In this document: positions 1 to 9,315 of the stretch, piece after piece
Position numbering within the stretch: position 1 is the stretch's first letter
Layout of the letters: each line of letters starts with the position of its first letter
Source: Pseudacidovorax sp.
Lineage (GTDB): Bacteria > Pseudomonadota > Gammaproteobacteria > Burkholderiales > Burkholderiaceae_C
NCBI RefSeq assembly: GCF_017991995.1
Contig: NZ_JAGOPN010000004.1
Location: 214,245 to 278,244, forward strand
Reading direction: 5' to 3'
Length of the DNA: 64,000 nucleotides
Position numbers and translations under genes: made by a program
The notes under the pieces: model-generated
What the model was told of the DNA's origin: nothing
Databases searched by the model: none
The model's input: the letters and a program-made list of their open reading frames with translations, nothing else

Positions 1-1
1 C

Positions 2-873
2 GACGGCACGGCCAACGGCGCGGGCGCGAGCGTGTCGGCCCATGGCAGCGGCAACGTGCTGGTGCAGGCGCTGGCCGGCAACGTGACGGTGCAGGCGGAC
101 GTGCTGAGCGGCAGCGGTGCGATCAGCGTGCGTGCGGGCGGCGCCATCGGCTTCGACGCCGGGGCGGACCTCCGCACAGGCGGCGCCGGCACGGTGGACG
201 TGGATGCGGCAGGTGCCCTGGCGATGAACGCCAGCAGCCTGCTGACCAGCGGCACGGGCACGGTGCGCGTGAACGCGGGCACCACGGCCACCATCGGCCG
301 CATCACGACCGGCGGCACGGTCTCCATCGTGGCCGGCACGGCCATCGTGGATGCGGACGCGGCGGGCGACAGCACGGTCAACATCGAGGCGGCCAGCCTG
401 CGTCTGCAGGCGGGCACGGCCATCGGCAGCGCCACCAACGCGCTGGAGACCAAGGTGGCCCTGCTCAGCGCGAGCGCCGGCAACGGCGGCCTGTTCGTGC
501 TGGAGGCCGACGGCCTGACGGTGGGCGACGTGTCGGCCAGCATCAACCGCGTGGGCGCCGACGGCGCGACGACGGTGGTGGCCGATGCGATGCAGTCGGA
601 CCTGCGCACGCTGGGCGGCAACGGCGCGGTGGTGCTGCAGAGCACGACGGGCGACCTGGTGCTGGGCGACGGCACGGCCAACGGCGCGGGCGCGAGCGTG
701 TCGGCCCACGGCAGCGGCAACGTGCTGGTGCAGGCGCTGGCGGGCAACGTGACGGTGCAGGCCGACGTGCTGAGCACGAGCGGCGCGATCAGCCTGCGTG
801 CGGGCGGCGCCATCGGCTTCGACGCCGGGGCGGACCTCCGCACGGGCGGCGCCGGCACGGTGGACGTGGACGC
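2..873 (+). repeat. Intragenic long-period duplication in the adhesin gene (period 666 bp)
   Basis: Bases 2-207 and 668-873 are about 95% identical, in the same frame and spaced exactly 666 bp (222 codons). The intervening part is not repeated again downstream at that identity. The window begins inside a copy, so more copies may lie upstream. This is a recent in-gene duplication typical of repeat-expanding exoproteins. Confidence 0.8.
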
Positions 874-3800
874 GGGCGGCAACCTGACGCAGTCGGCCGA
901 CAGCGTGCTGAGCGCGCAGGCCAACATCCGCGTGGCGGCCGGGCAGCAGCTGACGCTGGGCCGCATCGTGACCGACGCCGACGTGGCGGCGATCGCCGGC
1001 GGCAGCCTGGTCGACGGCGGCAACGGGGCGCAGGCCACGGTGCAGGCCCGGGCCCTGCTGCTGTCGGCCGGCCAGGCCATCGGCAGCGCGGCGCGCGCCA
1101 TCGACACGCAGGTGCAGCGCCTGGCCGCCACGGCCGGCGACGGTGGCCTGTTCGTGCAGGAGCGCGACGGCCTGGCGGTCGGCCCGGTCGGCGTCACCGT
1201 CTCGCGCGTGGCGGCCGGCGGCACGGCCACGGGCCTGGGCGCGGCCACGGCCGATGGCCTGCAGGCCACCGGCAGCGGCGCCGTCGTGCTGGGCAACGGC
1301 AGCGGCGACCTGACGCTGGAGGCCGGCAGCGCCGGCGCCCGCAGCGCCCAGGGCGTGATGCGGCTGCAGGCGGCAGGCGAACTGGCCCTGCTGTCGGACG
1401 TGCGCAGCGACGGCGGCGCCGTCAGCCTGCTGGCCGGTGGCGACCTGCGCACCGGCGCGGGCGTCACCGTGGCCACCGGCGGCAGCGGCACGCTGTACCT
1501 GCGTGCCAGCACCGGCGGCATCGCCATGGGCACCGGCAGCCTGCTGCAGGGTGCCGCGGACATCCGCGTGCAGGCGCAGGGCGACCTGCGCATCGCCCGC
1601 ATCCAGACGGACGGCCAGGTGGCCCTGCTGTCCGACCAGGGCGCGGTGCTGGACAACGGCGATGCGGGCGTGCACGTGCAGGCCGCGGGCCTGGCGCTGC
1701 AGGCCCAGTCCGTGGGCCGGGCCGACGACGTCTTCGCCGTCCAGGTCGGCACGCTCAGCGCCCGCGCGGGTGCCGGCGGCCTGCATCTGGACGAGGCCGA
1801 CGGCCTGACCGTGGGCGAGGTCGGCGTCTCGGTGCGGCGCGTGGATGCAGCCGGCGCCACCACGGTGCTGGGCCTGGCCCAGTCCGACCTGCGCACCAGC
1901 GCGGGCGGCGACGTGGTGCTGACGGCGCATGGCGATGTGCGGCTCACCGACGGCCAGTCGTCCGCGGGCGATGGCGCCATCGCCGCCGTGGGCGGCGGCG
2001 CGGTGCGCATCCTGACCAGCGGCGGTGGCATCACCGGCGCGGCGGGCGGCGACATCGTGGCCGCCACCGGCGCGATCACGCTGCAGGCCTCGGGCGACAT
2101 CGACGCGGCCGCGCTGACGGCCAGTGCAGGCATCCTGCTGCAGTCCGATGCGGGCGAGCTGCGCGTGACGCGCAGCGTCGCAGGCGGCGGCGGCAACGTG
2201 ACGCTGGCGGCCGACCGCATGGAGCTGTCGGCGGCCATCGCCAGCGCGGGCGGCGTGCTGGCCATCCACGGCGCGAGCGCGGGCCATGCCATCGCCATCG
2301 GCGACGCTGGCCTGCACGCGGCCCAGCCGGACGCGCTCTACCTGGGCGTGGACGACCTGTCCTTCCTGGTGCCGGGCTTCTCGCGCATCGTGATCGGCAG
2401 CGACGCCGCCGGCCAGCAGGTGCAGATCTCCGGCCGCGACGAAGCGGTGCACCTGGCCGATGCGCTGGTGCTGCAGACGACGGGCAACGGCGGGCAGACG
2501 CTGCTGCAGGGCGCCATCTCGGCCGCCTCGCTGGCGGTGCAGGGCTCGGGCGCGGGCACGACGGCGAAGGACGCCAGCATCCTGGTGCAGGGCGGCATCG
2601 ACGTCGACGACCTGCTGGTCGTGGCCGGCGAGGTGCACCTGGAGTCGGGCGTGGGCGGTGCCGGCGACATCGTGCTGCACCGGGCGGTGGACGGCCAGGG
2701 CGGCGCGGCCGATTCGCTGATCCTGGCGGCCTCGGGCGGCTCGGTGAGCGTGACCGGCCCGGTCGGCCAGAGCACGCCGCTGGACGTGCTGCGCGTGAGC
2801 GATGCGGCCGACGTGGTGTTCGAGCGCTCGGTGCACGTGTCGGGCGAACTCGTGGTCGAGGCCACGGGCAGCGTGGCCTTCAAGGAGGCCGTGACGCTCG
2901 ACGGCGGCACGCTGCGCATCGTGGGCGCCGCCTCCGTGACGCTGGCCGACGTGGACGTGGGCACCGGCGGCGACCTGCTGATCGCCGCCGACAGCCTGCG
3001 CTTCGACGGCATCGTGCATGGCGCCGGCGATGCCACCGCCACGCTGACCACCGCCACGGCGGGCGGCGGCATCCGCGTGGACAGCGCCGGCAGTGCGGCT
3101 GGCGCGGCCGGCTTGCTCATCAGCGGCGAGACGCTGGAGGCGCTGCAGGGCTTCGCCCGCGTGGACCTCGGCCAGTCGGCGGCCGCGGGCGAGGTGCCGG
3201 CCTCGGGCGACGCGCTGCTGGCGCTGGAGACCCTGTCGCTGCTGACCACCGGCGAGCTCAACGTGCACGGCCGCGACGTCAGCCTGCGCGGGGCCGGCGC
3301 GCTGGACATCACCGGCGTGTTCCAGGTCGATGCCACCGGCGCCATCCGCATGGAGGCGGCGACGGCCCTGGTGCTGCACGGAGCGGGCGCGGCCTTCGCG
3401 GCCGGCGGCGACGTGGTGCTGGGCCGGGTCGATGCCGGCACCGGCGTGGTGGCCGTCAGCAGCAGCCGCGGCACCGTGCGTGCGGCGGCCGCGGGCGGTG
3501 CGGTCAACGTGGTGGCGGGCGACTTCGTCATGCGCGGCCGCGGCCCGCTGATGCAGGGCGGCCAGCCCACGCTGCCCGCGCTGGTGGTGCAGGCCAGCCG
3601 CATCGACGTGGACGCGCCCGACGGCCTGGTGGTGCGCGACAGCGACGGCAGCGTCTCGGCCTTCAACCTGCTGGCCGGCGGCCAGAGCTACCGCCAACTG
3701 CTGGCGGTGGGCCAGCCCACGCGCACGACCTCGCCGATGGACCCGGCCGAGGCGGGCCCGCTGGGTGCCTTCGCGTTGCAGCTGGACACGCCGCTGCGAC

Positions 3801-4090
3801 AGGCCTTCTCGGCCAGCAGCCTGGCGGCCGTCTCGCTGTCGCCGACGCTGTCGCTGGCCCCGGCCGACGCGGACAGCGCGACGCAGGCCTACCTGGACGG
3901 GCTGGCCGGCGGCAGCGTCGCCGTGGCTGTGGCCCAACTGGACGCGGGCGACGCAACTGGCGCGCTGGGCACCGCGCTGGCGCAGTCGCATGTGCTGGGC
4001 ACCGCTGCGGCGCAGCCCGATGCCGCAGGCACCGCGACGGTGCAGGCGCAATCCTTCGACTTCTGGGAGGACGAAGTGCTGGCGCTGTGA
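2..4090 (+). CDS. Giant repetitive adhesin / filamentous-haemagglutinin-like exoprotein, C-terminal part (5' truncated by window)
   Basis: The frame is open from the first bases of the window, so the true start lies upstream; about 1362 residues are visible. The protein is very rich in Gly, Ala, Val, Ser and Thr with Asp-Gly turns, and consists of short strand-like repeats (for example runs resembling GSGNVLVQALAGNVTVQAD). This is the composition of right-handed beta-helix exoproteins secreted by two-partner or type I routes. A segment of about 69 residues near residues 1-69 recurs about 222 residues later (nt 2-207 and 668-873) almost identically. The last 150 residues are less repetitive and end in an acidic aromatic tail (FDFWEDEVLAL). 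No autotransporter barrel is visible at the C-terminus, which favours two-partner secretion, but the signal domain and any partner transporter would be outside the window. The function as adhesin is inferred from composition only. Confidence 0.7.
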   Translation, partial: DGTANGAGASVSAHGSGNVLVQALAGNVTVQADVLSGSGAISVRAGGAIGFDAGADLRTGGAGTVDVDAAGALAMNASSLLTSGTGTVRVNAGTTATIGRITTGGTVSIVAGTAIVDADAAGDSTVNIEAASLRLQAGTAIGSATNALETKVALLSASAGNGGLFVLEADGLTVGDVSASINRVGADGATTVVADAMQSDLRTLGGNGAVVLQSTTGDLVLGDGTANGAGASVSAHGSGNVLVQALAGNVTVQADVLSTSGAISLRAGGAIGFDAGADLRTGGAGTVDVDAGGNLTQSADSVLSAQANIRVAAGQQLTLGRIVTDADVAAIAGGSLVDGGNGAQATVQARALLLSAGQAIGSAARAIDTQVQRLAATAGDGGLFVQERDGLAVGPVGVTVSRVAAGGTATGLGAATADGLQATGSGAVVLGNGSGDLTLEAGSAGARSAQGVMRLQAAGELALLSDVRSDGGAVSLLAGGDLRTGAGVTVATGGSGTLYLRASTGGIAMGTGSLLQGAADIRVQAQGDLRIARIQTDGQVALLSDQGAVLDNGDAGVHVQAAGLALQAQSVGRADDVFAVQVGTLSARAGAGGLHLDEADGLTVGEVGVSVRRVDAAGATTVLGLAQSDLRTSAGGDVVLTAHGDVRLTDGQSSAGDGAIAAVGGGAVRILTSGGGITGAAGGDIVAATGAITLQASGDIDAAALTASAGILLQSDAGELRVTRSVAGGGGNVTLAADRMELSAAIASAGGVLAIHGASAGHAIAIGDAGLHAAQPDALYLGVDDLSFLVPGFSRIVIGSDAAGQQVQISGRDEAVHLADALVLQTTGNGGQTLLQGAISAASLAVQGSGAGTTAKDASILVQGGIDVDDLLVVAGEVHLESGVGGAGDIVLHRAVDGQGGAADSLILAASGGSVSVTGPVGQSTPLDVLRVSDAADVVFERSVHVSGELVVEATGSVAFKEAVTLDGGTLRIVGAASVTLADVDVGTGGDLLIAADSLRFDGIVHGAGDATATLTTATAGGGIRVDSAGSAAGAAGLLISGETLEALQGFARVDLGQSAAAGEVPASGDALLALETLSLLTTGELNVHGRDVSLRGAGALDITGVFQVDATGAIRMEAATALVLHGAGAAFAAGGDVVLGRVDAGTGVVAVSSSRGTVRAAAAGGAVNVVAGDFVMRGRGPLMQGGQPTLPALVVQASRIDVDAPDGLVVRDSDGSVSAFNLLAGGQSYRQLLAVGQPTRTTSPMDPAEAGPLGAFALQLDTPLRQAFSASSLAAVSLSPTLSLAPADADSATQAYLDGLAGGSVAVAVAQLDAGDATGALGTALAQSHVLGTAAAQPDAAGTATVQAQSFDFWEDEVLAL

Positions 4091-4110
4091 CCCCATTTGG
4101 GTGCCACAAA

Positions 4111-4137
4111 CCGGCCCGTGGCGCTACCACGGGTCGG
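4111..4137 (+). terminator. Stable hairpin 21 nt after the adhesin stop (possible terminator without U-run)
   Basis: The perfect arms CCCGTGG (4115-4121) and CCACGGG (4127-4133) flank a 5-nt loop. They extend outward by a G-T wobble and three further pairs to an 11-bp stem. It lies directly after the adhesin stop. There is no T-run behind it, so it could be a 3' stabiliser rather than an intrinsic terminator. Confidence 0.45.
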
Positions 4138-4326
4138 CATCGTCAGGATTTGTAAACCTTTTGACACTTGCTGTAAGAAAAATCCTAGCCCGAATAGCCT
4201 ATATCCCTAGCATCCTCAGTGGGGGCTACGTAAAGGAGATGGGCAGCTGCAATCGCAGAAAGCCCGCAACCATCAAGGAACTGGCGCTCCAAAAAAGGGA
4301 GTGCCCGATCGCTCGACGCTTGCGAA

Positions 4327-4611
4327 ATGGATCAAATGTTCGACGTCTTTTTCTGGCCCGAAAGAGCCGCCTATCGCTTCGGTGCCAAACGGGGACTCAT
4401 CATCCTCGGCTGGGCCGTGCTGCCGGCGGTTCTGAGCCTGTCGCTGCTCTTCGCCGGCCTGCTGAACGGCAACGGACTCATCCTGGCCGTGGTGGGTTCG
4501 GTGGCGCTGTGCATCGTGCTGCTGATCGTCGGCGGCCGGACGCTGTGGGTGGACGTGCGGCGCGGCGAGCACCGCAGCCTGGCCTTCCGCTACCGGCGCG
4601 GCTGGCGCTGA
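4327..4611 (+). CDS. Small two-helix membrane protein, unknown function
   Basis: 94 residues. Two hydrophobic segments (about residues 24-44 and 49-67) are separated by a short Asn/Gly turn. The N-terminal part carries aromatic and charged residues, and the C-terminus is strongly basic (RRGEHRSLAFRYRRGWR), giving a cytoplasmic C-tail by the positive-inside rule. The start ATG has no clear Shine-Dalgarno; a second ATG three codons in is possible. Base composition is like its neighbours. I do not recognise the family. It sits alone between the adhesin and the Fur-family gene, and could be read with the latter. Confidence 0.55.
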   Translation: MDQMFDVFFWPERAAYRFGAKRGLIILGWAVLPAVLSLSLLFAGLLNGNGLILAVVGSVALCIVLLIVGGRTLWVDVRRGEHRSLAFRYRRGWR

Positions 4612-4685
4612 GCGCACCTTCGGCGCCGCCCGGCGGCGCTGACTAAACTGCGGGGCTTCACGCCCCGCTGTTGCATTCCGAGCCC

Positions 4686-5135
4686 ATGCATTCCACCGCC
4701 GACGCCCGTTCGCCCGACTGGGAACACGTGCTGCGCGAGCACGGCCTGCGCGTGACGCGGGCGTCCGTCGCGGTGCTGCGGGTGCTGTCGGCCACGGCCT
4801 CGGCGCTGTCCCATGACGAGGTGCTGCAGGTCTGCATGCAGGACGCCGAGCAGCCCTTCGACCGCGTGACGGTCTACCGCGTGCTGGACCGCCTGACGCA
4901 GGCCGGCCTGGCGGACCGGCTGATGGGGTCGGACGGCGTCGCGCGCTTCATGCTGCACGATGCGCATTCGAGCCAGCTCTTCGAATGCCAGGCCTGCCAC
5001 CGGCTGGTGAGCCTGCCGCAGGATGCGCAGCTGCAGGCCGTGCTGGAGCGGCTGAACCGCTCGCTCAAGCGGCGCGGCATGCAGCCCAGCGAGAGCGCGC
5101 TGCGCATCCGGGGCACCTGCGCCGACTGCAGGTAA
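4686..5135 (+). CDS. zur: Fur-family metalloregulator, probably Zur
   Basis: 149 residues from the ATG at 4686 (a TTG at 4671 is possible). The N-terminal winged helix includes the recognition-helix segment DRVTVYRVLDRLTQAGL, the Fur-family DNA-reading motif. The C-terminal half has the structural zinc cysteines as CxxC pairs (FECQACH and CADC) and a His-containing DAHSSQLFEC stretch. Zur is assigned rather than Fur because the gene converges on a COG0523 GTPase, a classical zinc-starvation gene, whose promoter carries two palindromes. A -10-like TAAACT lies at 4644-4649, followed by a GGGGC hairpin at 4651-4667. Regulation of zinc uptake is inferred; metal specificity cannot be read from sequence alone. 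Confidence 0.8.
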   Translation: MHSTADARSPDWEHVLREHGLRVTRASVAVLRVLSATASALSHDEVLQVCMQDAEQPFDRVTVYRVLDRLTQAGLADRLMGSDGVARFMLHDAHSSQLFECQACHRLVSLPQDAQLQAVLERLNRSLKRRGMQPSESALRIRGTCADCR

Positions 5136-5145
5136 AGCGAGAAGT

Positions 5146-5168
5146 CACCCCCATGCCGCTTCGCGGCG
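5146..5168 (+). repeat. Fragment of a dispersed intergenic repeat
   Basis: The short stretch CACCCCCATGCCGCTTCGCGG between the two convergent genes is the same as the left edge of the fuller repeat at 27254. It appears to be a decayed or partial member of the family described under findings. Confidence 0.5.
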
Positions 5169-5183
5169 GCCGACGGCGCATCT

Positions 5184-6395
<1,212 letters not shown>

Positions 6396-6440
6396 GTGAG
6401 GGCTCCAGGTCGGTCGGCCTCCTTCGGAATGGAGGCCTTT

Positions 6441-6459
6441 AATGCAACGGAATTGCATT
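6441..6459 (-). promoter_or_regulatory. Probable Zur operator 1 (inverted repeat)
   Basis: Perfect inverted repeat AATGCAA-N5-TTGCATT upstream of the zinc-chaperone GTPase, 46 bp before its start codon. It shares the core TGCAA-N5-TTGCA with the second palindrome, with centres 26 bp apart. Its role as a Zur site is inferred from the neighbouring Fur-family gene. Confidence 0.7.
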
Positions 6460-6466
6460 TTATGGA

Positions 6467-6485
6467 GATGCAACGCGATTGCATC
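6467..6485 (-). promoter_or_regulatory. Probable Zur operator 2 (inverted repeat)
   Basis: Perfect inverted repeat GATGCAA-N5-TTGCATC with the same core as operator 1. The spacing suggests two dimers bound side by side over the promoter of the GTPase gene. The gene to the right ends here (it is also on the minus strand), so only the GTPase can be the target. Confidence 0.7.
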
Positions 6486-6532
6486 AAGGACCCGATGGCC
6501 GAAGTGTGCGGCGCCGCTCCCGCCGTGCGGGC

Positions 6533-6556
6533 AAAAAGAAACCCGCCGAAGCGGGT
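6533..6556 (-). terminator. Intrinsic terminator of the gene at 6580-7152
   Basis: Read on the minus strand, ACCCGC-TTCG-GCGGGT forms a short GC hairpin with a tetraloop. It is followed by TTTCTTTTT, a good U-tract, 24 nt after the stop of the upstream minus-strand gene. Confidence 0.75.
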
Positions 6557-6579
6557 GAAGGCAGCCCTCGAGGGGGGAA

Positions 6580-7152
6580 TCAAGAGTCAGGAAGTCGGGC
6601 TGCGGACGCAGTGTGCGGCCCGATCTGGGAGGAATCTGGTGGGCCCGCCGCCCACCGGGCGAAATCCAGGTGGTGCATCAGCTCGCGCAGCACCAGGATG
6701 GCGGCGGTGGAGGCCGCATCCTGCGGCAGGCCGGCGCCGGGCCGGCCGAGGGAGACCGCGGCGAACTGCTGGAAGAGCGCCTCCACGTCCTCGCGGGTGG
6801 CGCCCCCGACGAGCGGCAGCACACATCCGAAGGCACCGGCCGGCCACAGCACGCGGCCGGCCGGCAGGGGCGGGTGCGGGCGCATCAGGGCGTCCTCGAC
6901 GGTGTCGATGGCGGCTTCGAGTTCCACGGGCCGCGCAGGCCGGTGGCGGAAATGCGCGTCGCCCAGCGTGTGCAGGCCGAGCGGCAGGGAATGTGCCTGC
7001 AGCGCGCCGTCGTGCATCCAGGCCAGCAGGAGCCGGGTGTCGTCCAGCGTGGCCAGCACGGGCGTGCCGGGATGCGGCCAGCGTGCCAGCCGGGCGGCCG
7101 TCTCGGCGGTATCGGACGCAGCGAGGGACGTCACGGTGGGGGACTCATTCAT
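6580..7152 (-). CDS. Conserved hypothetical protein translationally coupled to rsmI
   Basis: 190 residues if started at the ATG (7152) inside the rsmI stop region, where ATGAATGA makes an 8-nt overlap typical of coupling. It is a soluble, Ala/Leu/His-rich protein with no signal peptide. The central region holds [21 protein letters not shown], and the C-terminal half holds a conserved-looking helix, [19 protein letters not shown] do not recognise a family. Its position makes co-expression with the 16S rRNA methyltransferase certain if the start is right, but gives no function. It is followed by an intrinsic terminator. Confidence 0.6.
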   Translation of the reverse strand: MNESPTVTSLAASDTAETAARLARWPHPGTPVLATLDDTRLLLAWMHDGALQAHSLPLGLHTLGDAHFRHRPARPVELEAAIDTVEDALMRPHPPLPAGRVLWPAGAFGCVLPLVGGATREDVEALFQQFAAVSLGRPGAGLPQDAASTAAILVLRELMHHLDFARWAAGPPDSSQIGPHTASAARLPDS

Positions 7153-8086
7153 CCGCATTGCGCCAGGCCAGGGCCTGGGCATAGAGGGCGTTGCGCGGCG
7201 CGCCCGTGATGTCCGCGGCCAGGCGCGCCGCGCTCTTGAGCGGCAGCTCGGCCAGCAGCAGGCGCAGCACGCGCTCGGCCTCGGCGCCGATGCCGTCGCC
7301 GTCGACCTGGGCGGGCTGCGGATGCAGCAGCAGCGCGAACTCGCCGCGCGTGCGCTGCGCGCCGGCGGCCAGCCAGTCCGCCAGGGCCTGGGCGGGCACA
7401 GTGGCGATCTCCTCGAACTGTTTGGTCAGCTCGCGGCCCACGGTCACCGGCCGCGTGCCCAGCACGGCCAGCGCGCGTGCCAGCGCCTCGATGCGGTGCG
7501 GTGCCTCCAGTAGCACCACGGCGCGCGTCTCGCCGGCCAGGACCTGCACCGCGGCATCGCGCTCGCCGGCCTTGGCCGGCAGGAAGCCCGCGAAGACGAA
7601 GGCGCCGCCGCGTGCGTCGTCATGCGCGCCGGCGGCGCTGAGCAGCGTGGTCACGCTGGACGGTCCGGGAAGGGGCAGCACGCGCTGGCCCGCGGTCTGC
7701 ACGGCGGCGGCCAGCCGGGCGCCGGGGTCGCTCACGCCCGGCGTGCCGGCGTCGCTGACGTAGGCGATGCGCTGGCCCTCGGCCAGGCGCGCGATCACGG
7801 CCTGCGCGGCCTCGGCCTCGTTGTGCTGGTGCACCGCCAGCAGCTGGCTGCCGGGCCGGTCGATGCCGCAGGCGCGCAGCAGCTGGTGGGTGTGGCGCGT
7901 GTCCTCGCAGGCGATGGCATCGACCAGTTGCAGCACATGCAGCGCCCGCAGCGACAGGTCGGCCAGGTTGCCGATGGGCGTGGCCACGACGTAGAGGGTG
8001 CCCTGCGGATAATGCTGGCCGCCGGCCGCGTCGCGGGCGGCCTGGACAGCGGCGCCGAAAGAAGCAGCCGTGGGGAGGGTGTTCAA
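7145..8086 (-). CDS. rsmI: 16S rRNA (cytidine1402-2'-O)-methyltransferase RsmI
   Basis: SAM-dependent tetrapyrrole-methylase-fold enzyme that 2'-O-methylates C1402 in the ribosomal P site. The diagnostic motifs are all present: TLYVVATPIGNLADLSLRAL near the N-terminus, CEDTRHT, YVSDAGTPGVSDPG, LPGPSS and GRELTKQFEE. The C-terminal HTH-like domain (ELPLKSAARLAADITG) is intact. No ATG precedes the domain closely; I take the TTG at 8086, giving 313 residues, close to the family norm. A longer frame to 8212 would run into the divergent yraN gene. That would place the rsmI and yraN starts 1 nt apart on opposite strands. Confidence 0.9.
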   Translation of the reverse strand: MNTLPTAASFGAAVQAARDAAGGQHYPQGTLYVVATPIGNLADLSLRALHVLQLVDAIACEDTRHTHQLLRACGIDRPGSQLLAVHQHNEAEAAQAVIARLAEGQRIAYVSDAGTPGVSDPGARLAAAVQTAGQRVLPLPGPSSVTTLLSAAGAHDDARGGAFVFAGFLPAKAGERDAAVQVLAGETRAVVLLEAPHRIEALARALAVLGTRPVTVGRELTKQFEEIATVPAQALADWLAAGAQRTRGEFALLLHPQPAQVDGDGIGAEAERVLRLLLAELPLKSAARLAADITGAPRNALYAQALAWRNADE

Positions 8087-8087
8087 G

Positions 8088-8480
8088 ATGGGTCTTCTTC
8101 CGTTCAAGCGGGGGCCGGTGGCGCCCCCGACCACCAAGCGCCTGGGCGATGCCGCCGAGGACGCCGCACTGGCCCACCTGCGCAAGGCCGGGCTGGGGCT
8201 GGTGGCGCGCAATTATCGAACCCCGGGCCGCGGCGGCGGCGAGGTGGACCTGATCATGCGCGAGCCCGGCGGCACGCTGGTCTTCGTCGAGGTGCGCAGC
8301 CGCTCCCGCGCCAGCCATGGCGGCGCGGGCGCCAGCATCACCTTCGCCAAGCAGCGGCGCATCATCTTCGCGGCGCGGCACTACCTGATGCGCCTGCCTT
8401 CGCCGCCGCCCTGCCGCTTCGACGCGGTGCTGGTGGAGGACGAGATCCGGTGGTTGCGGGGCGCGTTCACCGTGGAATAA
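8088..8480 (+). CDS. yraN: YraN / UPF0102 endonuclease-fold protein
   Basis: 130 residues from the ATG at 8088, preceded by a strong GGGGAGGG ribosome site (8071-8078); a GTG 18 nt upstream is less likely. The family core is visible as a PD-(D/E)XK-like fold: GDAAEDAALAHL, then GGEVDLIMREPGGTLVFVEVRSR, where Asp and E-V-R correspond to the nuclease-like motif, then KQRRIIFAARHYL. The biochemical role is unestablished in general; the gene is almost always next to rsmI, diaA and dolP, as here. A GC hairpin with T-tail follows. Confidence 0.9.
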   Translation: MGLLPFKRGPVAPPTTKRLGDAAEDAALAHLRKAGLGLVARNYRTPGRGGGEVDLIMREPGGTLVFVEVRSRSRASHGGAGASITFAKQRRIIFAARHYLMRLPSPPPCRFDAVLVEDEIRWLRGAFTVE

Positions 8481-8485
8481 CCGCC

Positions 8486-8520
8486 CAGGCGGCGCGCTTC
8501 GCGTTCCGCCGCCTGCTTTT
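8486..8520 (+). terminator. Intrinsic terminator after yraN
   Basis: CAGGCGGCG (8486-8494) and CGCCGCCTG (8507-8515) form a perfect 9-bp stem with a 12-nt loop, followed by CTTTT. It lies 5 nt after the yraN stop, so the diaA-like gene downstream probably has its own promoter. Confidence 0.75.
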
Positions 8521-8703
8521 GCAAGGGGCCAGGAGGCGCGTCTTGCGAAATGGCCCGCTCCGGCATTGGGTGCATCGGTCGTGGAAGTCTTGCGGGTGTT
8601 GCCGCGACGCCTTGTTGCCAACTGGCGGGAACCTGACACGGCCGCGGCAGTCGCAGGCTGGGCCCCTTGGCCCGAAAAGCGCACGTCTATGATTCCGGAC
8701 AGC

Positions 8704-9315
8704 ATGGTTGAACAACGTCTACAACAACATTTCATCGACAGCGCCGATCTCAAATACCAGGCCGGGCCCGTGCTCAGCAAGCCGCTCGGGCTGGCCGTCC
8801 AGGCCCTGCTGGCGGGCGTGACCAGCGGCCGCAAGGTGCTGGCCTGCGGCGCCGGCGTCTCCGGTCTCCTGGCCGCCCAGTTCGCGGCCCAGTTTGTCGG
8901 CCGCTTCGAACGCGAGCGGCCTTCCCTCGCGGCCCTGGCGCTGCCCTGCATCCCCGACGATCCGCTGGCCGACACGCGCCAGTGCGCCGATGCGGCCGGC
9001 TTGGCACGGCAGGTGCGGGCGCTGGGCGAGGCCGGCGACGTGCTGCTGGCCATCAGTCCGCGCGGCGAGTCGGCCGCCGTGCTGGCCGCCGTGGGGGCGG
9101 CGCACGAGCGCGACATGTGCGTCATCGCCCTGACCGGCGGCGTCGGCAGCGGCGCGGGCGGTGCGCTGGGCCGGGCCCTGAGAGAAACCGATGTGCAGGT
9201 CTGCGTGCCGCATGACCGCCTTTCCCGCATCCACGAAGTCCACCTGGTGCTGCTGCACTGCCTGTGCGATGCCGTGGATGCCCAACTACTTGGTGAACAG
9301 GAGCTTTCCGCATGA
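8704..9315 (+). CDS. diaA: SIS-domain protein, DiaA / phosphoheptose-isomerase family
   Basis: 203 residues from MVEQRLQQHF, the start that matches DiaA/GmhA-type proteins; an ATG 15 nt upstream is also possible. SIS-fold segments are clear: KVLACGAGVSGLLAAQFAAQFVGRFERERP, then ARQVRALGEAGDVLLAISPRGES, then the C-terminal RIHEVHLVLLHCLCDAVD helix. DiaA binds DnaA and promotes initiation in E. coli; GmhA isomerises sedoheptulose-7-phosphate. The usual G-N/S-G-x-S-A substrate loop here reads GAGVSG, and the segment between the two SIS motifs is unusually short and divergent. A non-catalytic, DiaA-like role is therefore more likely. The gene overlaps the downstream BON lipoprotein by 4 nt (ATGA). 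Confidence 0.82.
   Translation: MVEQRLQQHFIDSADLKYQAGPVLSKPLGLAVQALLAGVTSGRKVLACGAGVSGLLAAQFAAQFVGRFERERPSLAALALPCIPDDPLADTRQCADAAGLARQVRALGEAGDVLLAISPRGESAAVLAAVGAAHERDMCVIALTGGVGSGAGGALGRALRETDVQVCVPHDRLSRIHEVHLVLLHCLCDAVDAQLLGEQELSA

Noticed and set aside
2338-3666. Minus-strand open frame inside the adhesin gene
   Set aside because: Ser/Thr/Pro-rich shadow of the repetitive plus-strand frame.
4161-4189. TTGACA at 4161 as a promoter for the small membrane protein
   Set aside because: No acceptable -10 box at 16-18 bp spacing (CCTAGC); left as unsupported.
6396-6473. Upstream extension of the zinc-chaperone GTPase to an ATG at 6473
   Set aside because: It would start inside the second palindrome and add a leader without similarity to the family; the ATG at 6395 fits.
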